NCBI RefSeq assembly: GCF_019219825.1
Contig: NZ_JAHUXH010000008.1
Coordinates: 124,001-188,000, forward strand
DNA: 64,000 nt
DNA from: Streptomyces sp. TRM70350
GTDB taxonomy: Bacteria; Actinomycetota; Actinomycetes; Streptomycetales; Streptomycetaceae
Direction: 5' to 3'
Each line of letters begins with the position of its first letter. Position 1 is the first letter of the stretch. Position numbers and translations under genes: made by a program. Shown one piece after another: positions 15,510 through 29,200 of this stretch. A model generated the notes under the pieces. It searched no databases. It was not told where the DNA came from and saw only the letters and a program-made list of their open reading frames with translations.

Positions 15510-15570
15510 GCAAAGATCACCTGGCGCCGATGAAGTAAGGCGTACAGAACCACTCCACAGGAGGACCCCA

Positions 15571-16764
<1,194 letters not shown>

Positions 16765-16794
16765 GTGACCTGGTAGCTCCAGCCGTGAGCTCCT

Positions 16795-16832
16795 GAAGGG
16801 GCCCGTACGACTTCGGTCGTACGGGCCCCTTC
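16795..16832 (+). terminator. Strong terminator after tuf
   Basis: A perfect 17-bp stem (GAAGGGGCCCGTACGAC with its complement) around a TTCG tetraloop. Its position 30 nt after the tuf stop marks the end of the str operon. Confidence 0.9.
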
Positions 16833-17056
16833 GCCATACCCGGCGGCATTCGAAAACACTGGTGGTTGTGTCGATCCCAAGTGAAAACTGGTCGAACGTT
16901 GTGCGGCGGATTGGCGAGAGTTGCGTCAACATTCCTGTGCGTGCGGGGGGATTGTTCTTGTCTGTCCTCGTGGGGCGGAACGTGTCGACGTAGCGTGAAC
17001 CGTCGATCAGTGGCCGTCGGGCCCCGAGTCTCTCCCGAGGATGGCTAGGTCTCCTG

Positions 17057-18235
17057 ATGCAGGGTGTGCGCAGCGGATTGTCGATACCCATGCCGGTCGC
17101 GGTGGCCGAACGCCCACCGCAGCCGCTGGGTGCACCGAAGGCCGCCACCTCTGCCCGCGCCTCCCGGCAGCGTCCGCGGCTGTACGTCGTCGACGGCATC
17201 CGCCTCGTCGCCGCCCTGATGGTCGTCCTGCACCACTTCGTCGGCACCCGCCGGGCCAATGAGCCGGGCAACATCATCTGGGACCGCCCGGTGTCGGAGA
17301 TCATGCCGACGGTGTTCCGTGTCGCCTCCTTCGGCTGGATCGGCGTCGAGATCTTCTTCGTGATCAGCGGCTTCGTGATCTGTATGTCGTGCTGGGGGCG
17401 TACGCCGAAGGACTTCTTCGTCTCGCGGGTGATCCGCCTCTACCCCGCGTACTGGTTCGCCGTCTTCTTCACCACGGCCGTGCTGGTGCTGCTGCCGGGT
17501 GTGCAGGAGCGGCTGCGGCTGCGGGAGATCCTGTTCAACCTGACGATGCTGCAGGCCGGCTCCGACGTCCCGAACGTCGACCCCGTGTACTGGACGCTCT
17601 GGTCGGAGCTCCGCTTCTACCTGCTCTTCCTGGTCGTGGTCGCCATGGGGCTGACATACCGTCGGGTGATCGTCTTCTGCTGTATCTGGGGTGCGGCGGC
17701 GATGCTGGCGCCGATCTCCAAGTTCCCGCTGCTGACGCTGGTCGCCGATCCGAGTGCCGCCTGGTACTTCATCGCCGGTCTCGCCCTCTACCTCATGCAC
17801 CGCTTCGGCCAGGACCTGCTGCTGTGGGGCATCCTCGCGATGTCCTGGCTGATGGGGCAGCTGGAGCTGGGGGAGCGGGTCGAGTACGAGCAGGTCAGCA
17901 GCTGGCGTGGCGCGGTCGTCATCTTCACCGCCTTCATGCTGCTGATGGTCGCCATCGCCCTCGGCCACACCGACCGCATCCGCTGGAAGTGGCTGGTGAC
18001 GGCGGGCTGCCTGACGTATCCGCTCTACCTGATGCACTACCTCGCCGGCATCGTCTTCATCCACCACCTCCGCGGCACCATGGACCCCCGCCTCCTGGTC
18101 GCGCTGCTGGTCGCCGGGTTCCTGGCGCTGAGCTGGCTGGTGCACCGGTTTGTGGAACGGCCGGTGGCGCGGGCGCTGAAGGAGGGGCTGGAGTCGTCGT
18201 TCGTGCGGTTGCGGAGGTTTCAGCGGGCGGTCTGA
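17057..18235 (+). CDS. Acyltransferase-3 family membrane protein
   Basis: 392 residues. After a basic Pro/Ala-rich cytoplasmic N-terminus (~40 residues) it has about ten membrane segments. Family marks include [20 protein letters not shown] (the conserved His near the membrane face) and [20 protein letters not shown], then [15 protein letters not shown]. Proteins of the OafA/NodX type O-acylate extracellular sugars, antibiotics or wall polymers using a cytoplasmic acyl donor. The acceptor is not evident. Monocistronic, convergent with the FG-GAP gene; another in-frame start at residue 12 (Met) is possible. Confidence 0.85.
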   Translation: MQGVRSGLSIPMPVAVAERPPQPLGAPKAATSARASRQRPRLYVVDGIRLVAALMVVLHHFVGTRRANEPGNIIWDRPVSEIMPTVFRVASFGWIGVEIFFVISGFVICMSCWGRTPKDFFVSRVIRLYPAYWFAVFFTTAVLVLLPGVQERLRLREILFNLTMLQAGSDVPNVDPVYWTLWSELRFYLLFLVVVAMGLTYRRVIVFCCIWGAAAMLAPISKFPLLTLVADPSAAWYFIAGLALYLMHRFGQDLLLWGILAMSWLMGQLELGERVEYEQVSSWRGAVVIFTAFMLLMVAIALGHTDRIRWKWLVTAGCLTYPLYLMHYLAGIVFIHHLRGTMDPRLLVALLVAGFLALSWLVHRFVERPVARALKEGLESSFVRLRRFQRAV

Positions 18236-18303
18236 TGAGCTCAAAAGCGGCTACAGCGGCGGCAATGACGGCACCTGGCAGGCCCCCGCCCCTGACGCGT
18301 CGC

Positions 18304-19857
18304 TCAGTGCGGCAGCGCGATGCCGAAGGCGTCGCCGTTGCCCCCGGTTCCACCGCCCAGGCTGCTCTGCGAGACGGCCGTCGCCGACTCGAGCGTTGCG
18401 GGTTTGACCTTGAGAATGGTGACCGTTCCGGTGCCGTAGCCGGGCGCGCCCACCAGAGGTTCCACGCGGCCGTCGCCGTTGGTGTCGAGGGCGCCGACGG
18501 TCCAGCCGAAGTGGTTGCCGATGGCCACGGCGCCCGGCACTCCCTCAACGTCCTGATGGACCGTCACGAGTCCGGTTGTCGTGATGCCCTTGCCGCTGCT
18601 GCCGAACAGCACCGCCGAGGAGCCGGAGCCGGTCGCCGATCCGAGGGCCTCGCTGCGCATGCCGACGATCAGGTCGTCGATTCCGTCTCCGTCGAAGTCA
18701 CCAGTGGCGAGTGACCCCGCGAAGTAGTCCTCCGGTTCGGGGGTGGCGTTGATGCCGGGAGTCATCTGGTCGAACACCTTGACGCGGTCGTAGGACAGGC
18801 CGTCCTCGTCCGCGTAGAGCACGGCGAGTCGGCCTGCCGCACCGTCGTCTCCGACAAGCTGGTCGGAGACGCCGACCGCGACGTCCAGGTAGGGGTCGCC
18901 GTTGAAGTCCCCTACGGCCAGGGACGTACCAGAGAACTCGCTCACGCCATCCACGTAGGTGGAGCCGATGTACTCGCCCCCGGAAGGGCTGTCACCGAAC
19001 GGGCCGAAGAGGACGATGATCGAGCCTCGGTCCGAGCTGCCGGTTATCTGCTCGCCGACACTCGACACGACGAGGTCGTTGTCACCGTCGCCGTTGATGT
19101 CGCCGATCGCGACCTGCTCCCCGAAGCGGTCGCCCACCTCCGGGCCTCCGGGCACGTGGGGGCTGTCCTGGTCGAGCCACACCGCGGAGTCGGCGGTGAG
19201 GCCGGCGGCGGAGCCGAACAGCAGGCGGACGGAACCGGCCGCCGAACGTCCGCCGGCGGAGTCCAAAGGCTGTCCGACCGCGAGGTCGGCATAGCCGTCA
19301 CCGTTGAGGTCGCCGGATGCCAGGGCGTATCCGAAGATGCGATCTATTCCGGCCTCACCGGGAATTCCCGGAACGTCCTCATGGAAGACGTCCGTCTCCG
19401 AGCCGGAGAGCCCGCCGGACGCACCGTAGTGCACGGTGATCGACCCGGCGCCCGTCATGGTGCCGAGCGCCTCCATCGGAGTACTGACGGCAAGGTCGGC
19501 GTAGCCGTCCTTGTCGAAGTCCGCGCTGGTGAAGGTCTGGCCGAAGTTGTCGTCGGCCTCCGCCGCGCCGGACAACCCCGCCGCGTTCTGGCTCAGCTGC
19601 ACGGAGCTGGTCGCGGGGCCGGTGGTGGTGCCGTTGGCGACGGTGACCGAGCCGGCGCGCGGGTTCCCGTCGATGGTGTCGCCCGGAACGCCGACGGTGA
19701 GGTCCGGCTTGCCGTCGCCGTTGAAGTCGTACGGCTTGGCGGAGGTACCGGATCCGGCCACGAGGGCGACGGTGGTCACCAAGCCGGCACAGACCACCAG
19801 GGCCACGGCGGCGTGCCAGGCCCTCAGCCGACGCTTGGTTGCCTTCTCTGCGGCCAT
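18304..19857 (-). CDS. Secreted or anchored FG-GAP (integrin-alpha-like) repeat protein
   Basis: 517 residues. A basic start and one hydrophobic segment (AWHAAVALVVCAGLVTTVAL) act as signal peptide or anchor. About seven FG-GAP repeats follow, each with a calcium-loop pattern such as DFNGDGKPDLTVGVPGD, DLNGDGYADLAVGQP or DFDGDGIDDLIVGM, which build a beta-propeller. The role is unknown; such propellers bind ligands or surfaces outside the cell. It is divergent from the giant RHS gene with a 381-nt shared upstream region, so joint regulation is possible. Confidence 0.85.
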   Translation of the reverse strand: MAAEKATKRRLRAWHAAVALVVCAGLVTTVALVAGSGTSAKPYDFNGDGKPDLTVGVPGDTIDGNPRAGSVTVANGTTTGPATSSVQLSQNAAGLSGAAEADDNFGQTFTSADFDKDGYADLAVSTPMEALGTMTGAGSITVHYGASGGLSGSETDVFHEDVPGIPGEAGIDRIFGYALASGDLNGDGYADLAVGQPLDSAGGRSAAGSVRLLFGSAAGLTADSAVWLDQDSPHVPGGPEVGDRFGEQVAIGDINGDGDNDLVVSSVGEQITGSSDRGSIIVLFGPFGDSPSGGEYIGSTYVDGVSEFSGTSLAVGDFNGDPYLDVAVGVSDQLVGDDGAAGRLAVLYADEDGLSYDRVKVFDQMTPGINATPEPEDYFAGSLATGDFDGDGIDDLIVGMRSEALGSATGSGSSAVLFGSSGKGITTTGLVTVHQDVEGVPGAVAIGNHFGWTVGALDTNGDGRVEPLVGAPGYGTGTVTILKVKPATLESATAVSQSSLGGGTGGNGDAFGIALPH

Positions 19858-20238
19858 GACCGTCCTTCGCTCATCAGACCTGGTCAGCGTGATTGACGAG
19901 GCACATTAGCCAGATGATCGTCTCGAATTGATCACGGCCTGTGAGTTCCTCTGTGGTCCGCCTGGAAGGTGGCTGAAAATGATTGGCGCTGGTCAGTGGG
20001 GGTGGCGGGACCTGTGCAGGCGCCGTGACAAGCCTGTGTGGGGTGGTCATACTGCATGATCTCGTTACCAACCTGTTGTCATGGGCACGATCTCGTGCGT
20101 CTCTGATCATCTACGGTGTACGCCCATCCGGGTTATGCCGTGCCCAGGCGTTCGGCGTACCTGGCTTCTCTGCTTCCGGCCGGTCGCCCCGCGCGTATGT
20201 CCGTGCGGGCGATCGGCTTTGTGGTGTGAAGGAGTTCC
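19858..20238. other. Divergent promoter region of FG-GAP and RHS genes
   Basis: 381 nt, visibly less GC-rich than its surroundings, which fits a promoter region or acquired DNA. It contains an inverted repeat with arms GCACGA and TCGTGC (20085-20098) and a repeated GATCTCGT word nearby. I could not assign promoter hexamers. Confidence 0.4.
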
Positions 20239-23200
20239 GTGTCCAGCCGCCCCCGTCACCGCTCGTTCGCGGGTCTCCTACGACACCGCTCCGGGCATTC
20301 CGCGCGTGCCGTCGCGCTGACGTCCGGCAGTGTGCTGCTGGCCCTGTGCGCCACCCTGCTGCCGATGCCCGCGCTGACGCCGTTCGTCCAGGAGGCCCAG
20401 GCCGCTTCCTGGTCCGACAGCACTCCGCCCGAGCAGCAAGCCGGCACTGCGGCCGGCCGGGAGCACGAGGTCGACACCGCACTCACGGACGCCAATGGGG
20501 ACAACAACGCCGACCCTGCCGACCTGCCTGGGGGCCAGGGCGCCCTGCCGCTGTACGACGCCGGTACCGGTTTCACGACTGTCGAACCCGAGTTGCAGAC
20601 GACAGAAATCCAGTCGCAGACGACCGAAGGCGGGGGTCACGGCGGCTACGACCCCGAGCTGAGTACCGAGCTTCCCGGTGAACGCACAGCCACCACCAAG
20701 GAGTTCAGCAACCCCGACGGCACACGCACCACTCGCGTCTACAGCGAGCCGGTGCACTTCCAGGACGCCTCCGGCGCGTGGAAAAACGTCGACACCTCGC
20801 TGGTCCCGGCCGACTCCACCGGCGACAGATTGGCACCCGCGGCCGACGACACCGACCTCACGCTGGCCCTGCGCGGAGACGATCCTGTCCTGGCCGAGCT
20901 GAGTGTCGACGACGGCCGCCACGAGGTCGGCTTCGGTATCGCCGGGGCCGCGAGCGCCGCCGCCGAGGTCAACGGCGATGCCGCTCGCTACCAGGATGTA
21001 CGCCCTGACTCCGACGTGGTCCTGCAGGCCGTGCATGGCGCGGTCAAGGAGACCATCGTCCTCAACTCGCCCGACGCGCCGCGCGAGTGGACCTTCCCGC
21101 TCGATCTCGGCGAGCTCACCCCGTCGCTCGACGCGCACGGGGCCGTCGTGCTGAAGGACGCGGCGGGCACGGTGCAGGCCGTCATCCCCAAGGGATGGAT
21201 GGAGGACTCCTCCCATGACCCCACGACTGGCGGTCCGGCGCTCTCCGGCGGCGTCGACTACCGGCTCACGCACAGCAGTGACCGCTGGTCGCTGACAGTG
21301 GTGCTCGACGATGCCTGGCTGTCCGCACCGGAGCGCGTGTATCCGGTGAAGGTCGATCCCAGCGTCACCGACGTGGACACCAACGGCGACTCGTTCGTCC
21401 AGGACTCCTGGCCTGACAGCAACTTCTCCAGTGACGACGAGCTGAAGATCGGCAGCTACGACGCCGGCGTCAACCGAGCGATCAGCTACCTACGATTCGA
21501 CAACGTCACCAGTCAGCTGAAGAACCGTTACGTCCTCAACGCCGACCTGGGCCTGTACAACGTCTGGTCCTCCAGCTGCACGGCGCAGGAGATGCTGGTC
21601 AAACAGGTCACCGGCTCGTGGAGTTCCAGCACCGTCACCTGGAACAACCGTCCGGCGAGCTCCACCGACGTGATCGCCGGCGACTCCTTCGCATACGGCG
21701 AGAACTGCGGTGGTTCCAAGTGGCGTGTGATTGACCTCGGCAAGAAGGGCACCGACCTCGTCGAGGGCTGGGTCAACGGTTCGGTCGCCAACCACGGCCT
21801 GTCCATCTGGGCCGACTTCGCTTCCTCCGGCCCCTGGAAGCGGTTCGGCAGCAACAACTCGGTCAACAAGCCGTACCTGGCCGTCACCCACAGCGCATAC
21901 GGCGCGCAGTACACCGTCGGCGAGCAGACCGAGCCGCTGACCGGAGGACAGGGCGGCGAGGTCACCCTCACCGTGAAGAACCTCGGCGACTTCACCTGGG
22001 AGCCGCTCGGCTGGAATGACGTCCGCCTGGGCGCCCGGGTGCGCAACCACAGCATCGGCGCGCTGATGAACCAGGTCGCCTTCACTCGACTCAACGAGCG
22101 CGTCACGCCCGGCGACGACACCGTCCTGAGCGCCCGCATACCCTCGCTGCCGCCGGGCCAATACAAGATCAACTTCGACATGCAGCTGCTGCGTGATCAG
22201 AGGTGGTTCTCCAGCCAGGACGTTCCCGTCGCCACGGTCACCGTCACCTCGCAGGACATCGGCCCTCGCATTACCAGCGTCTACCCGCACCCAGGCGGCC
22301 AGGTCGGCAGCCTGACCCCGGCCCTGTTCATGGCCACCGAGTCCATCGACCGCTACCCGGCCGGCGCGGCGATCGACTCCTACTTCCAGGTCTGCGAGGG
22401 CACCTCCGCCGCGCCCGTGAACTGCGTCAGCTCCGGCTGGCAGAGCAAGCGCATCTGGAACGTCCCCGCCGGCAAGCTCGCCTGGGGCAAGCAGTACATC
22501 TGGCGAGTGATGGCCCGTGAGAACGGCCTGGCGACCCCGCTCAGCCCCTTCTACACCTTCACCACCGCTGTCGAGCAGCCCGCGATCACCTCGCACCTCG
22601 GCGGTCAGGGCCTGGACGGCACCGGCCGCGAGATCGACCCCGGCATCGGCAACTACACCACCACCGACACCGACGCGAGCGTCGCCACGGTCGGCCCCGG
22701 CCTGACCGTCACCCGCACCTACAACAGCCGCGACCCGCGTTCCGACAACGCCTTCGGTTCCGGCTGGTCCACCCGATACGACATGCGGATCACGCCGGAC
22801 GGCGACGGCACCGGCAACGTCGTGGCCACCCTGGCGACGGGCCGTCAGGTCCGCTTCGGCAAGAACCCCGACGGCAGCTACGCACCCCCGTACGGCAGCT
22901 TCTCCACCCTCACCGCCGTCACCGGCGGCGGCTGGAAGCTGACCGACAAGGAACAGACGACCTACGTCTTCGACGCAAGCGGTCGCCTCACCCAGGTCAC
23001 CGACTACCGGGGCCGCGCCCAGACGCTCACGTACGACGCGACGACGGGCAAGCTGACCACGGCCACCGCCACGGGCGGTCGCACCCTGCACTTCACCTGG
23101 TCCGGCGGCCACGTCACCTCCGTCACCACCGACGCCCCCAAGACCGGCACCGACCCTCTCACCTGGACCTACACCTACTCCGGAGACCGGCTCACCCAGG

Positions 23201-26200
23201 TCTGCGGCCCCGAGGACGCCCCCGGCGCGTGCACCGCATACGGCTACGGCGACGGCTCCCACTACCGCACCGTCGTCCGGGACGCCGGGCCGTTCTCCTA
23301 CTGGCGGCTGGACGAGGCGGCCGGTGCCGACGATGCGGTGAGTGACCTGCCTCTGGACCGGAAGGACCACTACGGCGGCTACCACGGTGTCCAGCTCGGC
23401 ACCGTCGGCGCCCTGCCCGGCAGCACGGACACCGCGGCGACTTTCAACGGCAGTTCGGCGTACATGGACCTGCCCGACCAGCTGCTGACCGACAGCCCGT
23501 TCCTCACTGTCGAGATGTGGTTCAGGACAACCGAGCCAGGCGTCCTCGCCACGCTGCAGAACACCACCGTGGGTACCCAGCCCACGCAGTTCAGCCCGTT
23601 CCTGAACGTCGACGCGAACGGAAAACTGCGCGGGCAGTTCTACACGTCCGAGTACTACGGGACCAAGCCGATCGTCTCAAGCCAGGCCGTCACCGACGGC
23701 GCCTGGCACCACGTCGCCCTGACCGGTGCCGGCAACACCCAGACCCTCTACCTGGACGGCACCGCCGTCGGCAGCCTCACCGGCACGATCGTGATGCGCG
23801 ACGGCCAGTCCGCCTTCGTCGGCGGCGGCTGGAGCAGCCCAGGCTGGATGGGCGTCACCGCAGGCACCCACTACTTCGCCGGCGACATCGACGAGGTCGC
23901 CGTCTACACCCGCCCGCTCGGCGCTCGAACCATTGCCGAGCACCACGCCGCCGGCACGATCGCCCAGCAGCTGACCAAGGTGACGCTGCCCAGCGGCCGG
24001 GTGCACGCCGAGGTCGCCTACGACACCGTGCACGACCGTGTTTCGTCGTACACCGACGCCAACGGCGGCACCTACCAGCTCTCCGACCTCGCCGTGACCG
24101 GCACCGCCGACCAGCCCGCCGGTGACAACGAACCGGCCGTCGCCGGCACAACCACCCTCACGGTCACGGTCACCGACCCCGACCAGCGCAAGTCGAGCTA
24201 CACCTACGACCCGCTGCAGGGCAACCGGCTCATCAGCCAGACCGACGCGGCGGGCCACACCGGCACCTTCGACTACGACACCGGCGGCTACCTGGCGGCC
24301 ACAACCGGCCCCGACGGCACGGTCACCCGCTTCGGCAACGACGCACGCGGCAACAAGATCTCCCAGACCACGTGCCGCGACACGGCGAACAGCGCCACCT
24401 GCCACACCGCGCACTACAGCTACTACCTGAACGCCGCCGACCCGCTCGACCCGCGCAACGACCAGCTCACCGCCGTACGCGACGCCCGCTCGGCGAGCGC
24501 GACCGACGACACGTACAAGACGTCGTACGGCTACAACACCTACGGCGACCGGACTTCCACCACCTCCCCGGCCACCGCGGACTTCCCGTCCGGCCGCACC
24601 GAGTCCTTCACCTTCACCGACGGCACGGAAGCCGCGGTCGGCGGCGGCACCACCCCGGCGGGCCTGCTCGCCACCAGCACAGACACACGCGGCGCCGTGA
24701 CCGCACGGCAGTACACCGCGGTCGGCGACCTCGCGAAGGTCACCGACCCGGCGGGTGTCGTCACCGAGTACACCTACGACGCGCTCGGCCGCGAGACCGG
24801 CAGCAAGGTCGTCTCCGACGCACACGCCGACGGCGTCACGACCACCACCACCTACGACGGCGAGTCCCGCCCGCTGACGGTCACCGGCCCGGTCACCACC
24901 AACGAGGTCACCGGCACCGACCACCAGGCGCGCACCACGTACACGTACGACGTCGACGGCAAGGTCCTGACCGAGTCCGTCGCCGACCTCCTCGGAAGCG
25001 ACACCACCCGCACCACCCGGCGCACCTACGACACGCACGGCCGCCTGGCCACGCTCACCGACCCCGAGGGCGGGCAGGAGACGTACACCCACGACGTCCA
25101 CGGCCGCCAGACCAGCCGCACCCTGCCCGGCCGGGGCACCTTCCGCTACGCCTACACGGCGCTCGGCCACCTCGCGACGGTGACGCTCACCGGCTACACC
25201 GGCGACCCGAACAACCCGTCCACCGCCGAGGACGTGGTGCTGGACTCCTACGCGTACGACCCGGCCGGCCGCCTGGCCGAGCACACCGACGCGATGGGCC
25301 GCACCACCCGAAACACCTACTACGACGACGGCCTGAAGGCCCAGGAGATCCTCGCCGGCTTCCGTGACCCGGACGGCTCCACCCGCGACCTGGTACTGAG
25401 CGACCGCACCTACGACGCCACGGGGCATCTCGTCCGCAAGACCACCGGCAACGGCAAGGTCACCACCGCCTACGAGGTGGACGCCGCCGGCCGCACCACC
25501 GCCGAGGTCCTGGACCCGACGGGCCTGGCCCGCCGTACCGCCTACACCTACGACGCGGGCGGCGCCGTCATCGCCGTGACCGCCACGGGCGCGGGCGGCA
25601 CCCGTACCGAGAAGGTCAGCTACCAGCGCAACGCCACCGGTGACATCACCCGCGAGACGGTGGAGAACGGCACCGACGACCTCGTCACCACCTACGAGGT
25701 CGACGACCGCGGCCTGGTCGTCGCCGTGACATCCCCGCGCGGCAACGCCACCGGCGCCGACCCGGCCGCCCACACCACCGACCACCGCTACGACGCGCTC
25801 GGCCGCCTGGTCGAGACCCACCAGGCCCCGGTGACGGCCCAGACCCGGCAGTCCCCGGCGGCCACCGTCCGCCCGACCGTCACCGTCGGCTACAACACCT
25901 TCGGCGAGGCGACCGACGTCCGCGACCCCAACGGCCACGTCACGCGCACCGTGTACGACCGCCTGGGCCGGGCGACGAGCACGACGCTGCCCGACTACAC
26001 CTCGCCCGGCGCCACGGCCCCGCTGACGTCGAAGGCCACCCGGACCTACGACGCGGCCGGCAACCTGGCGAGCGAGACCGACGCTCTCGGCCGGACCACG
26101 ACCTACGGCTACGACCAGCTCGGCAACCTGGCCAGGGTGACGCTGCCGGCGCCCGAGGACGGCGCCGCCGCCCCGGTGTCGACGTTCACCCACGACCTGC

Positions 26201-29200
26201 TGGGCGAGCGCCTGTCGGCCACCGGTCCGACCGGCGCCCGCACCGAGGCGACGTACGACGACCTGGGCCGCCAGATCACCTCGACGGTCCTCGAACGCCG
26301 CCCGGCGCAGGGCGCGTTCACCACCACGTACGCCTACGACGACGCGGGCAACCTGCTGTCGACGACTAGCCCGACCGGTCTGACGGCCTCCGGCACCTTC
26401 AACGCCGCGGGCGACCCGCTCACCAGGACGGACTCGGCGGGCGGCGTCACGACGTACACCTACGGGCCCACCGGCCTGCCCGCGTCGGTGACGACCCCGC
26501 AGGGCCGCACCACCCGCACCGTCCACGACCTGGCGGGCCGGGTCACCGAGGTTCGGGACGAGGACCGCGCGGGCACGGTGCTACGCACCACGTCCTCAGC
26601 CCACGACGCGGACGGCAACCCGGTCGCGGTCACCGACGCGCTGGGCCACACGGTCCGGCAGACGTTCGACGCGCTGGGCCGCCTGACCGAGCTGGCCGAG
26701 CCGGTCGACGCGGACGCGTCAATCACTACCACGTACGGCTACGACGCGGCGGGCCACCGCACCCGCCTGACGGACGGCAGGGGCAACACCACCTGGTACG
26801 ACTTCACCGGCCGCGGCAGCCTGGAGTCGGTGGTGGAGCCCTCCACCCAGGCCCACCCGGACGCGGCGGACCGCACCTGGACGACGGTGTACGACGCGGC
26901 CGGGCACCCGGTGAGGGAACTCCAGCCGGGCGGCGTGACCGTCGAGCGCACCTTCGACGCGCTGGGCCGCATCACGCGGGCCGCAGGCTCGGGCGCCGAG
27001 GCGGCCACGGTCCCCGACACCTTCGGCTACGACGCGGTGGGCCGCCTCACCTCGGCGAGCGCGCCGGGCGGCACCAACACCTACACCTACGACGACCGCG
27101 GCAACCTGCTGTCGTCCGACGGGCCGTCCGGCACGGCCTCCTTCTCCTACGACGAGGAGGGCCGCCTCACCGCACGCACGGACGCGGCGGGCCGGGCCAC
27201 CTTCGGCTACGACGGCGCCGGCCGGCTGCGGACGGCGGCCGACCCGCTGACGCAGGCGACCCTGACGTACGGCTACGACACGGCCTCCCGACTGACGTCG
27301 GTGGCCTACGGCGGCACCGGTGCGACCCGCACGCTGGGCTACGACGCCCTGGACCGGCCGACCTCGGACGCCCTGAAGGCACCGGGCGGCACGACGACGG
27401 CATCGGTCGCGTACGGCTACGACAAGGCCTCCAACCTGGTCGAGAAGACGACGACCGGCACGGCGGGCGCGGGCACCCAGACCTACGGCTACGACCGGGC
27501 GGGCCGCCTGACCAGCTGGACCGGCGCCGACGGCACGGTCACCGGCTACACCTGGGACGCGGCGGGCAACCGCACGGGCTCGGGCGGCGAGGCGGCGACG
27601 TACGACGCGCGCAACCGCCTGCTGACGTCCGGGGACGTGACGTACACGTACTCGGCGCGCGGCACCCGCACGGGCAGCGGCGACGCGAGCGGCAGCCACG
27701 CCTACGCCTTCGACGCGCTGGGCCGGATGGTGTCGGCGGACGGGACGGCGTACGGGTACGACGCGCTGGGGCGCCTGGTACGGCAGGGCGACGACACGCT
27801 GACGTACGCGGACGAGTCCAACAACCCGGTCGCCACGGCCGCCGGCCTGATCGTCCGCGACCCCTCCGGCGAGGCCCTGTCCTCGGCGAACCCGGACGGC
27901 ACCAACCCGACGGCGCTGCTGTCGGACCTGCACGGCGACGTCATCGGCGCCTTCACCGCGGCCACCGGCACGGTCTCCGGCTCGACGGGCTACTCGCCCT
28001 TCGGCAAGCCGACGGCGACCTCGGGCAGCACCGGCCCGCTGGGCTACCAGGGCGAGTACACCGACCCGGCCACCGGCCAGGTCAACATGCACGCCCGCTG
28101 GTACGACCCGACGACGGGCGGCTTCTCCTCCCGGGACTCCTGGAACCTGGAGCCGGTCCCGTCGATCCGGGCGAACCGGTACGGATACGCGGGCGGCAGC
28201 CCGCTGGTGAACACGGACCCGACCGGCCACTGCTTCTGGGACGCCTGCGTCCTGGAGGTGACGGGAGCCGTCATCGTGGCCGTCGCGGTGGGCGCCGCGG
28301 CCCAGGCCGCCATCGACAACAGCTCCTCCTGGAACTGGGACTGGGACTGGAGCTGGGGAGGCAGTTCGTCCTCCTCCTCTTCCTCCGGTGGGTACAGCTC
28401 CGGCTGGGGCAACTCGCTGTCGCAGTCGGGCAAGTCGGCGGCCGCCGCGCTCGCCGCCTACGCCGCGGCTCTGTCGGCGTCGGCCGCGGACACCAACGTG
28501 TCGAGCGGTTGCCGCGGCGGCTGCCGGGGCCGGGGCGGCGACGGCAGCCCGAACAAGGGCAGCGGCCCGGGCGGCGGCAACAACCCGTGGTACCCGCGCG
28601 TGGACCCGCCCCGCGGCGGCCCGAACGGGCCGTGGAAGCCCCCGCCCCCGCCGCCGTGGCCGCTGCTCATCAAGCAGGCCCTCAGCGACACCGCGCCGCG
28701 CGCGGCCTCGGAGGCCGAGACCGACACCGAGCACCAGCGGTTCGTGGACGACGCCTTCACCAAGGCGCAGAAGGACCTGAAGTTCGACCTGGCGGAACTG
28801 CGCGGCTACTTCAAGGCGTTCCCGAACCAGGTGCCCGGGGAGAACGCGACCGCGCTGCCCTCTCCCGCCCCGAGCCCCTCGGGCACGGGAGGCGGGGGCG
28901 ACGACACCGATGACAACCCGTGCGACCGTCCGCGCTCGCAGCGGTTCCGATACGGTCCGACCGTCGGCGGCGCGCCGACCGGTGCCTCGGCGCTGATCTG
29001 CCCCCAGGACCTGAAGAAGAACAACCGCACGCCACGCCCGAGGGACTTCCCGGATCCGCCGCACTGGAAGTCCGAGCGCGACGGAAAGGCCTGGAAGTAC
29101 CACCGCACCCACATCATCGGTGACCGATTCGGTGGTGAGTGGGTGGCCGGTAACGTATTCACCGGATATCGACAGATGAACGACCCGGGTATGAAGCGGT

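Noticed and set aside
17045-18244. Minus-strand frame opposite the acyltransferase gene
   Set aside because: His/Arg/Gln/Asp-rich shadow with no domain; the plus strand encodes a clear acyltransferase-3 protein.
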